Source of the DNA: DATBRC01 sp036560485
GTDB lineage: Bacteria > Pseudomonadota > Gammaproteobacteria > Burkholderiales > Burkholderiaceae_D
Assembly: GCA_036560485.1 (NCBI GenBank)
Contig: DATBRC010000019.1
Coordinates: 8,272 to 72,271, forward strand
DNA length: 64,000 nucleotides
Direction of reading: 5' to 3'
Position numbers and translations under genes: made by a program
The notes under the pieces: model-generated
The model's database searches: none
Seen by the model: the letters and a program-made list of their open reading frames with translations, nothing else
Told to the model about the DNA's origin: nothing
In this document: in pieces, positions 9,217-18,521 of the stretch
Position numbering within the stretch: the stretch's first letter is position 1
Layout of the letters: every line of letters starts with the position of its first letter

Positions 9217-10071
9217 GTGCAAGAAGCGGTTATATTTTTCTTTCTACTCTTAATGTATGGCATCGCAATTGCCATTGCAGGATGGTTCGTCATTCATATC
9301 GAAAAAAGAAAACTGTTACAAAAACGCTTTCAAACATTGCGGTTTCGTGTAACACAAAATTTTGATAGAACCTTTCGTAATCTGAATAAAGGTTCATTGC
9401 GTGCTCAATCCGGCCTATACGGAGTCGGCACTTCCATCGTCCAAACTGGCTTGCAATACAAAAAAGTATTACTCATCACGCTCGTCATTCTGGCTATCCC
9501 TGTTATCGTCGCTATAGCGATCGAACCTGGTCGTGCGCTGGAAGGATATGCGGATATTCCACAAACAACAGATCCAGTCATCCTCGCTTTGTTGCAAGGG
9601 GAACAGCTGGTCCCGCCGGCACCGCTTCCTCCCGAGTTATTTACTACCCAGGAGGTTGAAGCCATACGCCAGGATTTATCAGGCGCAAGCCGAGAATGGA
9701 TGATGCTTGATAGCGATTTCAAGCAAAGGCTTTTGACCGTCTTTCAATTAATGGCCAAACGCGGTTACCAAATGGCATTGATTGAAGGATATCGCAGCCC
9801 GGAACGCCAAGCTTATTTGTCGAGCCTGGGATCTCAAGTGACGAATGTGGGAGCCTATCAGAGCTACCACCAATACGGCTTGGCAGCAGATAGCGCCTTT
9901 CTACGCGATGGGAAAATCATCATTTCTGAAAAAGATCCGTGGGCGATGGAAGGATATCGGTTATACGGTGAATATGCCGAGTCGGTAGGTTTGGCTTGGG
10001 GGGGCCATTGGAAATTGATGGATTTTGGCCATATAGAACTACAAAGAAAACAAGTCCTCGGCAAACGCTAG
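9217..10071 (+). CDS. tagX: TagX-like M15-family peptidoglycan peptidase of T6SS
   Basis: 284 residues with two hydrophobic segments (about 5-28 and 82-100), then a VanY/M15 peptidase domain. The metal site is visible: SYH218QYGLAAD225 and WGGHWKLMD269FGH272IE match the SxHxxGxAxD and WGGxWxxxDxxH motifs of M15 enzymes. In Acinetobacter, TagX is a cell-wall endopeptidase needed for T6SS assembly through peptidoglycan; that role is inferred here from the domain and from the PAAR, TssM and TagF genes downstream. The start is GTG at 9217; an ATG at 9253 would remove part of the first helix. The symbol is by analogy. Confidence 0.75.
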   Translation: MQEAVIFFFLLLMYGIAIAIAGWFVIHIEKRKLLQKRFQTLRFRVTQNFDRTFRNLNKGSLRAQSGLYGVGTSIVQTGLQYKKVLLITLVILAIPVIVAIAIEPGRALEGYADIPQTTDPVILALLQGEQLVPPAPLPPELFTTQEVEAIRQDLSGASREWMMLDSDFKQRLLTVFQLMAKRGYQMALIEGYRSPERQAYLSSLGSQVTNVGAYQSYHQYGLAADSAFLRDGKIIISEKDPWAMEGYRLYGEYAESVGLAWGGHWKLMDFGHIELQRKQVLGKR

Positions 10072-10259
10072 AACGACTAAAGAATGATCAAAGCAATCAT
10101 TACTTTTCGGCAGCTTCTTCTAAAGTAGCGACGGATTTCCAAGTAGACAACAAAAAATTTCATTCTGGAAATTAAAACAATATTTCATTATCAATTTTGC
10201 ATGGAATTAGTTATTATTTGGGCAATTCTGCTGAAGTGAATGCCATCGAAGGAAATTGA

Positions 10260-10529
10260 ATGACCAAGCCATTAATTGTTGTAGGTGATTCCACAAGTCA
10301 TGGTGGAAAAGTCATAGAAGGCGCCCCTACCACCGATACAGAAGGAAAAAGCATCGCAAGAGTAGGCGACAAAGTGACTTGCCCGCGCAGAGGACATGGA
10401 AGCACAACCGTGATTTCTACCGGAGATCCGACACTCATTATTGATGGTAAACCAGCAGCTCGGCATGGCGATGTGACGGCGTGTGGCGCAACTTTAATCT
10501 CGTCTCAGTTTCCGACTAACACCGAATAA
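10260..10529 (+). CDS. PAAR-repeat T6SS spike-tip protein
   Basis: 89 residues, essentially one PAAR domain. It has the PAAR-like GDSTSHGGKVIEG opening, repeated Gly/His/Cys positions, and DGKPAARHGDVTACG near the C-terminus. PAAR proteins cap the VgrG spike of the type VI secretion needle and bind zinc through His/Cys residues. No toxin extension is fused, so it is a plain tip protein. ATG 10260 has GGAAATT just upstream. It sits between tagX and a membrane protein in the T6SS gene set. Confidence 0.9.
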   Translation: MTKPLIVVGDSTSHGGKVIEGAPTTDTEGKSIARVGDKVTCPRRGHGSTTVISTGDPTLIIDGKPAARHGDVTACGATLISSQFPTNTE

Positions 10530-10543
10530 TAAAAAGTCCGTAA

Positions 10544-10572
10544 CCCATTGAACCAGCTGATTGGTTCATGGG
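10544..10572. repeat. imperfect hairpin between PAAR and the next gene
   Basis: CCCATTGAACCA (10544-10555) and TGGTTCATGGG (10562-10572) pair with one bulged T around a 6-nt loop. No T-run follows, so it is not a classical terminator. It may stabilise or attenuate the PAAR transcript; this is inference only. Confidence 0.4.
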
Positions 10573-10612
10573 ACAAATCACTCCCAATAAAACAAGAACC
10601 CCATTTCCCTAG

Positions 10613-12136
10613 ATGAGCCAGCCTGCCCAACCGACCAATGCGCTTCGCACTTTTTTAAAGTGGGGAGGGATCGCGTTGTTGCTTACTGCAGCGGTTTGGA
10701 TCGGCGTCATCATTTGGTGGCAGACGACTCATCGCGTGATCAGCTTTACTGACGTTCTTTTGTATCTGATTGTGCTCCCCTTTTTTTTACTGTTGTGCAT
10801 AGGCATTTTCAAATTAATGCGTGCTATAGCTCGGAAAAAAGCCAATGCATCCGCTGCTTTCAGCACTGGAGAGAAGAGCAATGATCCGGCCGGAACTGTC
10901 GATGCAAACACGATAGAAAAAAAACTGAAATTACCAATCGTCGGCGCATGGGCTGTTACCAGCCTGGCGAATAATGCTGAAGAATTTGTACAGGCATTAA
11001 TAGAAAAACGCAGCCGCCCTCGCCCGGACCAATTGCTGCTCGATGCAAGAGGATTTCCGCTGCCGTCGGGACGTGTCATGGATTTGGATATTCAGACAGT
11101 CCAGCAAAAATTAAGCCAAACGATCGCAAAAAACGGGCTGAATAACGTGCCGGATTCTGAAGAATGGCGTGATGCATTTTTACGCACACTCGCATTGCTC
11201 GATCAAGTAATCGATCAGGCACATAACGAATGGCCGCTTGAATTCGAAACGGCTGACGAAGCGCGTGAAAGTCAATCAATCGGAACTCTGCGCGGTGCAG
11301 CGCCCGTTCGCTCAAACACAAAGAAATCACTCAGCTTGCAAATCAAGTTGTTGATACCTGCAGATTTCAAGCCGTATGAGAAGCAACTCTCGCTGGCCTA
11401 TCTTTTCGAGAAAATTTCGATCTTTACTATTCCGGCAAAACAAGTCCATATCGAAGTAGTCGCGGCAAGTGATGATGTGACTGCACTGTCGTTAATGGAC
11501 AAATTCAGCATACAAACACATCGCAATGGCGCGAATGAAGCGCTCTTGCTTCTGGCCGGCGATTCCACGCTCTGCCCGACCGTAGCGGAAGACTGGCATT
11601 CAGCCGGCAGATTGTTCAGCACCCATTGCCCTAACGGTTTAATGATGGGTGAAGCCGCATTCGGTGTTTTATGCATCAATAACAAAGCACTGAAATCGAC
11701 AACCCTTGAAGCGCAATGCCAACTGACGCGCGTCTCTTTTGACAAGCGCGATTCATCCGCGGATCAGCCAGGCAAACCGTCCTACACCTGTCTGGCTGAG
11801 ACAATGAACGATGCACTGATAACGGCCGATCTTTCAGGTGAAAAAATCGGCACAGTCGCATGCGATGCAGATCACCGCACCAATAGAACACTGGAGTGCA
11901 TCGGCGCAATGATGAACCTGACCCCACAGCTGGATGCCATTGAAAATCGTCTGGCAGCAAATGAAGCATGCGGCCATATTGGAACCGCATCCGTATTGGG
12001 CGCCTTCGTGGCAGGTGTAACGCAGGTAAAAAATGCCAATCACCCTATTCTTTTATTTAATGTCAGCCATATGGTCGAGCGCGCGGCGGCTGTACTACTG
12101 CCCAATGACGACACACCTGATTTGCATGAAGCTTGA
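10613..12136 (+). CDS. T6SS-linked membrane protein with a thiolase-like C-terminal domain
   Basis: 507 residues. Two hydrophobic helices near the N-terminus (about 15-32 and 42-68) anchor a large soluble domain. The C-terminal third has KAS/thiolase-like landmarks: GLMMGEAAFGVL, ADLSGEKIG and EACGHIGTASVLGAFVAG. The last resembles the GHxxGAAG segment of ketoacyl synthases, but the usual catalytic Cys-His-His set is not evident. The gene lies between PAAR and tssM, as accessory genes do in Acinetobacter/Burkholderia-type T6SS clusters. I infer a structural, non-enzymatic role in that system; the exact name is uncertain. Confidence 0.65.
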   Translation: MSQPAQPTNALRTFLKWGGIALLLTAAVWIGVIIWWQTTHRVISFTDVLLYLIVLPFFLLLCIGIFKLMRAIARKKANASAAFSTGEKSNDPAGTVDANTIEKKLKLPIVGAWAVTSLANNAEEFVQALIEKRSRPRPDQLLLDARGFPLPSGRVMDLDIQTVQQKLSQTIAKNGLNNVPDSEEWRDAFLRTLALLDQVIDQAHNEWPLEFETADEARESQSIGTLRGAAPVRSNTKKSLSLQIKLLIPADFKPYEKQLSLAYLFEKISIFTIPAKQVHIEVVAASDDVTALSLMDKFSIQTHRNGANEALLLLAGDSTLCPTVAEDWHSAGRLFSTHCPNGLMMGEAAFGVLCINNKALKSTTLEAQCQLTRVSFDKRDSSADQPGKPSYTCLAETMNDALITADLSGEKIGTVACDADHRTNRTLECIGAMMNLTPQLDAIENRLAANEACGHIGTASVLGAFVAGVTQVKNANHPILLFNVSHMVERAAAVLLPNDDTPDLHEA

Positions 12137-12228
12137 ACGATTTTATTGATATGAATGATTAACTGCACAGTGATGTTCAGTGCTGCACCAATTAGAAATA
12201 ACCCGAAATTAAAAATGGATTGCTTTAA

Positions 12229-15200
12229 ATGAACCGATTTATTGATTTTATAAAAGACGCACGTGTTATATCCGCAATCGGATTATTCATTGCACTTCTC
12301 GCCGTTTACATTATTGGATCCATCTTTGACGCCGACATGAAATGGATCTTGCTCGGTTGGCTCGTCGTCATTGCCCTGTGGGCGGTTTATTGGATGGTCA
12401 AGTGGATGCGTTCGCGCCAAGCGAGCAACGAGATGGCCGACATGTTCAAAAGCCAAACCGAAGAGGCTGTCAAAACTGCGCCCGCCGACAAAAAGCAGGA
12501 TGTCGATATTCTTCGCAAACGTTTGCTTGATGCGGTTCAAACAATCAAGAGTTCCAAGCTTGGCCAGACAACCGGCAGCGCTGCATTGTATGAGATGCCT
12601 TGGTATATCGTGATCGGCAATCCGGCTGCAGGTAAAAGCACTGCTGTCGTTAATTCAGGCCTCAATTTCCCGTTTTCGGATAAAGGCGGTCAAGCGATTC
12701 AAGGGATCGGCGGCACCCGTAATTGCGATTGGTTTTTCACAACCGAGGGAATTCTGCTCGATACCGCCGGCCGTTATGCTGTGCACGAAGAAGACCGGAC
12801 AGAATGGTTCGGCTTTCTCGACCTGTTGAAAAAATATCGCCCCAAAGCACCGATCAACGGCATCGTGATTGTTGCCAGCATCGCTGAATTGACCGGCAAT
12901 CGTCCTGACTTTACCATCAATCTCGCCAAGCAATTGCGGCAACGTGTGCAGGAATTGACCGAGCGCCTTGAATTATTTGCACCGGTCTATGTGATGTTCA
13001 CCAAAGTCGATCTTGTCGCAGGCTTCGTCGATTTCTTTGAAGATTCCGATGCAGATGAACGCAGCCGTGTATGGGGAGCCACGCTGCCCTATGATGCCGA
13101 CGGAAAATCCAACGCAGTCAGTTTATTCGATCAGCATTTCGACACGCTGGCAGACGGCATCAAGGAATTGGGAACTACGCGCATGTCGCTCAATCGCGGC
13201 CAATCGATGAGCCCGGGTATCCTGACCTTCCCTCTTGAGTTTGTCGGCGTCAAACAGCACTTGCGCACTTTCGTTGCAACGCTATTTGAAGAGAATCCAT
13301 TCCAGTTCAAACCAATTTTCCGTGGATTTTATTTCACCAGTGCGATTCAGGAAGGCGTAGCAACCCATGCCACGGGTGAGCGCATTGTGCAGCAATATGG
13401 TCTTGGTACGGGTCGCAAGCTGACCGCAAGCATCAGCTCGAATGCAGGTTTCTTTCTGAAAAATTTATTTTCGTCCGTCATTTTTGCGGACAAAAATCTG
13501 GTGCGCCAATATGCCAGCCGCCGCAAATTGAAACTGCGCTACGGCGTTTTTTATGGCGTGGTGATCGCGCTCGGTTTGCTGCTCGGCGGATGGAGCTGGT
13601 CATTCATGGCGAACCGGCAGTATGTCGCCAATATCCAAGCCGACCTCGACAAAGTGGTCAAACTGCAAGAGAACAAAGTCGATTTGGCGTCACGCCTGGA
13701 TGCATTGGGTGTATTGCAAGATCGGTTGGTGCAACTTCAGCAATACCGTTCCAGCAAACCGATTTCACTGGGATTGGGTTTGTATCAAGGCGAACGGGTT
13801 GAGCATGCATTGCGCTCTGAATATTTCAAAGGATTGCGTCAGGTGATGCTTGTTCCGGTTACCACCAATCTGGAATCGTTCCTGGCAGACGTCAATTCCA
13901 ATGCGGGCAGGCTCGAATCCATGACACGACCAGCTCAAAATTCCGGAGATGAAAAGTCGGCGGCAAAGCCAGCGACATCGCCATATAAAGACCTGTCGCC
14001 TACCAATGCCGAAGACGCGTACAACGCATTGAAGACTTATCTGATGCTGGCCAATCGTGACCGCGTGGAAAGCAGCCATCTGAACGATCAAATTACGCGT
14101 TTCTGGCGCACTTGGCTGGAGAATAACCGCGGCAATACCTCGCGCGAACAAGTTATCCGCAGTGCTGAAAAACTGATTTCATTCTATGTTGCGCAAGCCA
14201 ATGAGCCTGATTTCCCTCTGATTGAAAATAAGTTGGCACTGGTAGACCAATCGCGTGAAACATTGCGCGTCGCAGTCAAAGGTACGCCGGCACGCGAACG
14301 CGTCTATAGCGAAATCAAGATGCGCGCGTCCACACGATTCCCTACTCTTACCGTTGCCAGTATTGTGGGGGAACAAGGCAAGGATATCCTCGCAGGCAGC
14401 TATGCGATTCCTGGCGCATTCACAAGCGAAGCCTGGGACAAATTCATCAAAGGCGCGATCAAGGATGCCAGCACCAAAGAATTGCAAAGTGCTGATTGGG
14501 TCTTGAAAACAACTTCACACGATGATTTGTCACTTGAAGGCAGCCCGGAGCAAATTCAAAAACAACTGATACGCATGTACAAAACAGAATATGCCAGTGA
14601 ATGGAAAAAATTCATGCAAGGCATATCGGTCACCGATTTCAAAACGTTCGACAAAGCCGTTGAAAGCATGAATGTGTTGGGCGACCCGATTTCCTCACCA
14701 ATCAACAGTTTGCTGCAGACGCTTTACCAGGAAACCTCTTGGGACAACCCTTCCCTTGTGAATCAAGGTTTGATGAACGCCAAGCACGGCTTGGTTGACT
14801 GGTTCCGCGAAACCATCTTGCGGCAAGCGCCATCGCAGCTCAATATCGACCCAAGCACCGGCAGCAGCGCGTCGCACGGCGGTTCAAATGATGCCATACC
14901 GATGGGAACCATAGGCAAGGATTTCTCGGCAATTGCAAAGCTTGTCGTAGCACGTGGCGAAAACAAAGACCTGTCGCTGATGAAGGGATATCTGGAACAG
15001 TTATCGAAAGTGCGCACACGATTTAATCAAATCAAGAATTCCGGTGACGTTGGTCCTTCCAGCAAGCAGCTGATGCAAGCCACGCTGGATGGCAATTCTT
15101 CCGAATTATCCGACGCACTTAAATATGTAGATGAAAGCATGTTGACCGGCATGCCGGATGCGGAACGTGCAACGGTCAGACCGCTATTGGTACGGCCGTT

Positions 15201-16014
15201 GATTCAAGCATTCGCCGTCATCATTCCGCCTGCCGAACAGGAACTGAATCGCACGTGGGCCGCGCAAGTTTTTGAGCCGTTCAACAACACAATCGGCACT
15301 AAATATCCCTTTACTGCCGATTCACGCGTTGAAGCAACCTCCGGAGAAATCGGACAAATGTTCGGGCCGGATGGCGCCATTTCAAAATACGTTCAAGCCA
15401 CAATGGGGCCGCTGGTGACACGGCGCGGCGATGCATTATCTGCGCGCACTTGGGCTGACATGGGTGTGCATTTGAACCCATCCTTTTCAAATAATTTGGC
15501 ACGCTATGTCGCATTGCAAGGCGGCGCATCATCAAGTTCAGCGGGTGCATCAGGCGCAGGCCCAGCGCAAACCAATTTTCAATTGCAACCGATACCGACT
15601 CCTGGGCTGACTGAATATACGGTGGAGATCGATGGGCAATTGATGCGTTACAGGAATGGCCAGCAAAATTGGACGACGTTCACCTGGCCATCTACACAAG
15701 GACAACCGGGAGCAAAAATTACCGCTGTTGCTGCAGATGGCCGCAGCTTGGAAATTATCAATTTCCCCGGCCAGTTCGGCCTCGAAAAGCTCATCAATTC
15801 TGCACAACGCAAGAAGATCGATAGCGGCTTGTTCAATATGGCCTGGACAGGAAACGGTCGCAGTATCAGCGTCAATTTCAAGCTGATCAGCGACTCGCGA
15901 GCCGGCAGCAGTGCTTCTTCCAGTGGAACATCGGAAGCAGGATTACGCGGACTGAAACTTCCACCGACTGTAGTGGGTCTGGAAAGTTCTGATCAAAATA
16001 ATACGGCAAAATAA
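12229..16014 (+). CDS. tssM: type VI secretion membrane-complex protein TssM (IcmF)
   Basis: 1261 residues, the normal TssM size. Two N-terminal helices (about 13-33 and 37-60) are followed by a cytoplasmic GTPase-like domain with Walker A GNPAAGKST (130-138) and a DTAG box (178-181). A third helix (about 438-461) precedes a long periplasmic region with the IcmF-related and C-terminal beta domains. TssM spans the inner membrane and, with TssJ and TssL, forms the T6SS baseplate-docking channel. tssJ and tssL are not in this window. The P-loop is intact, which is not true of all TssM proteins. Confidence 0.93.
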   Translation: MNRFIDFIKDARVISAIGLFIALLAVYIIGSIFDADMKWILLGWLVVIALWAVYWMVKWMRSRQASNEMADMFKSQTEEAVKTAPADKKQDVDILRKRLLDAVQTIKSSKLGQTTGSAALYEMPWYIVIGNPAAGKSTAVVNSGLNFPFSDKGGQAIQGIGGTRNCDWFFTTEGILLDTAGRYAVHEEDRTEWFGFLDLLKKYRPKAPINGIVIVASIAELTGNRPDFTINLAKQLRQRVQELTERLELFAPVYVMFTKVDLVAGFVDFFEDSDADERSRVWGATLPYDADGKSNAVSLFDQHFDTLADGIKELGTTRMSLNRGQSMSPGILTFPLEFVGVKQHLRTFVATLFEENPFQFKPIFRGFYFTSAIQEGVATHATGERIVQQYGLGTGRKLTASISSNAGFFLKNLFSSVIFADKNLVRQYASRRKLKLRYGVFYGVVIALGLLLGGWSWSFMANRQYVANIQADLDKVVKLQENKVDLASRLDALGVLQDRLVQLQQYRSSKPISLGLGLYQGERVEHALRSEYFKGLRQVMLVPVTTNLESFLADVNSNAGRLESMTRPAQNSGDEKSAAKPATSPYKDLSPTNAEDAYNALKTYLMLANRDRVESSHLNDQITRFWRTWLENNRGNTSREQVIRSAEKLISFYVAQANEPDFPLIENKLALVDQSRETLRVAVKGTPARERVYSEIKMRASTRFPTLTVASIVGEQGKDILAGSYAIPGAFTSEAWDKFIKGAIKDASTKELQSADWVLKTTSHDDLSLEGSPEQIQKQLIRMYKTEYASEWKKFMQGISVTDFKTFDKAVESMNVLGDPISSPINSLLQTLYQETSWDNPSLVNQGLMNAKHGLVDWFRETILRQAPSQLNIDPSTGSSASHGGSNDAIPMGTIGKDFSAIAKLVVARGENKDLSLMKGYLEQLSKVRTRFNQIKNSGDVGPSSKQLMQATLDGNSSELSDALKYVDESMLTGMPDAERATVRPLLVRPLIQAFAVIIPPAEQELNRTWAAQVFEPFNNTIGTKYPFTADSRVEATSGEIGQMFGPDGAISKYVQATMGPLVTRRGDALSARTWADMGVHLNPSFSNNLARYVALQGGASSSSAGASGAGPAQTNFQLQPIPTPGLTEYTVEIDGQLMRYRNGQQNWTTFTWPSTQGQPGAKITAVAADGRSLEIINFPGQFGLEKLINSAQRKKIDSGLFNMAWTGNGRSISVNFKLISDSRAGSSASSSGTSEAGLRGLKLPPTVVGLESSDQNNTAK

Positions 16015-16025
16015 TACGGCAGATC

Positions 16026-17024
16026 ATGAGCACAATCACTGCAATCCAACTGCGTAATCCAAGTTCGATTTATTTTGGAAAAATTCAATCCCGAGGTGAC
16101 TTTGTCAAAAGCACCTCGGGAACAAAAGTCATTGCGTTGATCGACAATTGGGTCGCGCAAGGAATGGAAATGCTCCTTGCTGAACCTGGCTGGAAAAATT
16201 ATTACGATGCCGCCAGCCCGATTGATTTTCTGTTTATCGCTACGCACAAGAAGCACACAATTTGTGGCGCATTGATACCGAGTGGCGATGCATCATCTCG
16301 TCGCTTTCCTTTTATTTCTGCGACATTATTTGAAGTTGACGAATCCCTGAATTTCTTGCCGTTCAGTCCTGTCCTGCTCGAAAAACATCTTAATCACCAG
16401 CGCGCTTTGATACAGCATGCGGCTAAAACACATGACGCTGCCGATGTCCTGGCAACGTTAAGTGATCTCTCGATGGAAGAAGTGGTCGATTTTGAAAAAT
16501 CGACCAGCAACTACGATCGATTTCTGTCGGATACGACATTAGCTGCATTGACCGACATGCTGGACGCCGATGGCGATCAAGCAACGGTTCGCCAAATGAT
16601 TCTGGCGATCGGCTACTTGCTGCAACCGGTGCTCACCAACTTCACAATCCCGCCGCAAAAGGGACTCGCCATACCTATCCCTCGTGATCCGGTACGCATA
16701 TCGCTCGTCAAAGCATTTTGGCTGGACCTTGTCTGCACGTTTCTACCAAGAGCAGAATTCGAACTGAGTGTGTTTTCTTGCATCCATCATGGAACTCCCA
16801 AACTGATCATGACATTTAATGGCGCACCACCGGAGATCTTCCAGGCATTATTTGATGAGCAGGCTGCGCAGCAATATCTGATCGATATCAGCCAATCGAG
16901 CTGGGTCGAGGAATATGCAATGCAAGATCTCGCCACACTTAAATTGTCCAGTTATCTGGAACATGGCGATCTCCTCTTGCAACAATTGGTTGAAACGTTT
17001 CGGCAGGCATTTTCAGGAAAATAA
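16026..17024 (+). CDS. tagF: T6SS-associated protein TagF
   Basis: 332 residues. The N-terminal domain begins IYFGKIQSRGDFV and contains the GWKNYYDAASPIDFLF stretch typical of the TagF family (first described as BMA_A0400-like). TagF is a post-translational regulator of T6SS firing in Pseudomonas and its relatives. The start lies 11 bp after the tssM stop, indicating translational proximity in one operon. No PppA phosphatase domain is fused here, unlike in some relatives. Confidence 0.88.
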   Translation: MSTITAIQLRNPSSIYFGKIQSRGDFVKSTSGTKVIALIDNWVAQGMEMLLAEPGWKNYYDAASPIDFLFIATHKKHTICGALIPSGDASSRRFPFISATLFEVDESLNFLPFSPVLLEKHLNHQRALIQHAAKTHDAADVLATLSDLSMEEVVDFEKSTSNYDRFLSDTTLAALTDMLDADGDQATVRQMILAIGYLLQPVLTNFTIPPQKGLAIPIPRDPVRISLVKAFWLDLVCTFLPRAEFELSVFSCIHHGTPKLIMTFNGAPPEIFQALFDEQAAQQYLIDISQSSWVEEYAMQDLATLKLSSYLEHGDLLLQQLVETFRQAFSGK

Positions 17025-17083
17025 ATACACGCCGCACAACCGAGTTTGAACAAAACCTTAACGACTATCGACATAGATTACAT

Positions 17084-17887
17084 ATGATGACTCATCCAAA
17101 CATTCGCTTGATCTTGCTGCCTGTATTTCTGTTTTCCATTTTTGGATCTGCATATTCAACAGAAGCTGCGGCCCCGGCGCCTACCAATATTCCTGTAGGC
17201 CGCGTCGTTATTTCAGGCACTGTTCCTGATGAGGCAACCAAAGCCGTACTGCTCACCAAGCTGCAGGAACTATATGGGACCGGACAGATCATCGATCAGA
17301 TGAGTGTCGGCGGAGTGATCGCTCCACCTAATTGGGCGACGTCCATTCCCAAATTGATTAATCAAAATTTAAAGTCCATCAGCAAAGGCCAGGTCGCGAT
17401 TGACGGCACGACGATTTCAATGCGCGGCGAGGTGCCAAGTGAAGCAATCAAGCAATCCATTGCAAGCGACTTCGCCGGCACACTCAACTCCACTTACACA
17501 ATTAAAAACGGATTGCGTGTAACGGCTACCAGCCAGGTAGTGCTGGACCAGACGCTCGCCAATCGTGTGATCGAATTTGAAAATGGCAGCGCGTTATTAA
17601 CACCCAGCGGTATGCGCGTTCTCGATGAAATGTCAGAAGCATTGAAAAAAGTGAGCCCAAAGAAAATTGACCTGATTGGTCATACGGACGACAAGGGATC
17701 ACGTGCACGCAATATGGCGCTATCAAATGCACGCGCCGATTCAGTCAAAATTTATTTGGTTGCCAAAGGTTTGCCCGCAGAGATAATCGCAACGAATGGC
17801 ATGGGGCCGGATCAACCGATTATGTCGAACGCGACCAGCGAAGGCAGAAGACGAAACCGCCGGATCGAGTTCCGAGTTAGCCAATGA
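17084..17887 (+). CDS. TagN-like OmpA-family peptidoglycan-binding protein with BON-like repeats
   Basis: 267 residues. A signal peptide (about 1-24) is followed by about 120 residues resembling two BON-like repeats (VVISGTVPDEATKAVLL and ISMRGEVPSEAIKQSI). A C-terminal OmpA domain contains LIGHTDDKGSRARNMALSNARA and GRRRNRRIEFRV. OmpA domains grip peptidoglycan; in T6SS loci (TagL/TagN types) they anchor the secretion complex to the wall. It is the last gene of the T6SS run, 59 bp after tagF, and no separate promoter is evident. Confidence 0.82.
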   Translation: MMTHPNIRLILLPVFLFSIFGSAYSTEAAAPAPTNIPVGRVVISGTVPDEATKAVLLTKLQELYGTGQIIDQMSVGGVIAPPNWATSIPKLINQNLKSISKGQVAIDGTTISMRGEVPSEAIKQSIASDFAGTLNSTYTIKNGLRVTATSQVVLDQTLANRVIEFENGSALLTPSGMRVLDEMSEALKKVSPKKIDLIGHTDDKGSRARNMALSNARADSVKIYLVAKGLPAEIIATNGMGPDQPIMSNATSEGRRRNRRIEFRVSQ

Positions 17888-17974
17888 TCCAATAGGAACG
17901 GAAATAGTTCGCGCAAAAATGCAAAAAGCCCGCCGAAGCGAGCTTTCAATTCAATACAATCAATTCACTAAAAA

Positions 17975-18043
17975 CCCGTGCTATCTGCGCGGTGCCCCTA
18001 GCTTTCTAAGCGCTTACAAACCCATGCTATCTGCATGGTGCCC
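17975..18043. repeat. tandem pair of covarying hairpins downstream of the T6SS genes
   Basis: CCCGTGCTATCTGCGCGGTGCCC (about 17975-17997) and the related CCCATGCTATCTGCATGG + TGCCC unit (18021-18043) are two copies of one motif. Each has a six-base stem, a TATCT loop and a trailing TGCCC. The stem differs between copies but pairing is kept (CCATGC/GCATGG against CCGTGC/GCGCGG with one G-U). This suggests selection for RNA structure. Function unknown. Confidence 0.5.
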
Positions 18044-18076
18044 TTCGGCCTCAATACGAACTGTCGCTTACGTTCC

Positions 18077-18097
18077 ACATCCTTATTGGATGTTTTG
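18077..18097 (+). terminator. weak stem-loop, possible terminator
   Basis: ACATCC-ttatt-GGATGT followed by TTTG gives a six-base-pair stem and a short T-run. It could end transcription from the T6SS operon, about 190 bp upstream. The T-run is poor, so this is tentative. Confidence 0.35.
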
Positions 18098-18272
18098 TAA
18101 TTAATGAACTGAGCGGAGTGTAACACAGTTATTTATGTGATGAAGGGAAACTTCCACAAATCCAACACAGCCTTTTGCAACTTTGGAAATATTACTTTTT
18201 ATATGAGCATTTCTGCGGCCGATTACAAGCACTGCCATTTGCCAGTCTCAACGGATCAAAATTTTCGTCGCG

Positions 18273-18521
18273 TTATTTCATTACCATGTCGCTTTCATTC
18301 GCTTCCCGTTCAGAATGCTCAAGTATCTTCCTGCGCAAAGAAGACATAATATTTTTATCAGGATGATCCGAAAAACATTCGGCAATATATCGAAACTCTT
18401 CGCCCAGACGCGCCAATTTATTTTGATAAATAGTGCGGCATCGTTCATAAACCGATATGTCACCGTCAGCAAGTTTGCGAATCAAAGCGCGTTCTGAATC
18501 GTTAAGGAAAGGTGCTTCCAT
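18273..18521 (-). CDS. hypothetical 82-residue protein
   Basis: An 82-residue, charged, mostly helical protein (SERALIRKLADGDISVYERCRTIYQNK...). The composition is protein-like, and an AAAGG site lies about 8 bp before the ATG at 18521. No family is recognised and there is no signal peptide. It stands alone between the T6SS and metal loci. Confidence 0.6.
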   Translation of the reverse strand: MEAPFLNDSERALIRKLADGDISVYERCRTIYQNKLARLGEEFRYIAECFSDHPDKNIMSSLRRKILEHSEREANESDMVMK

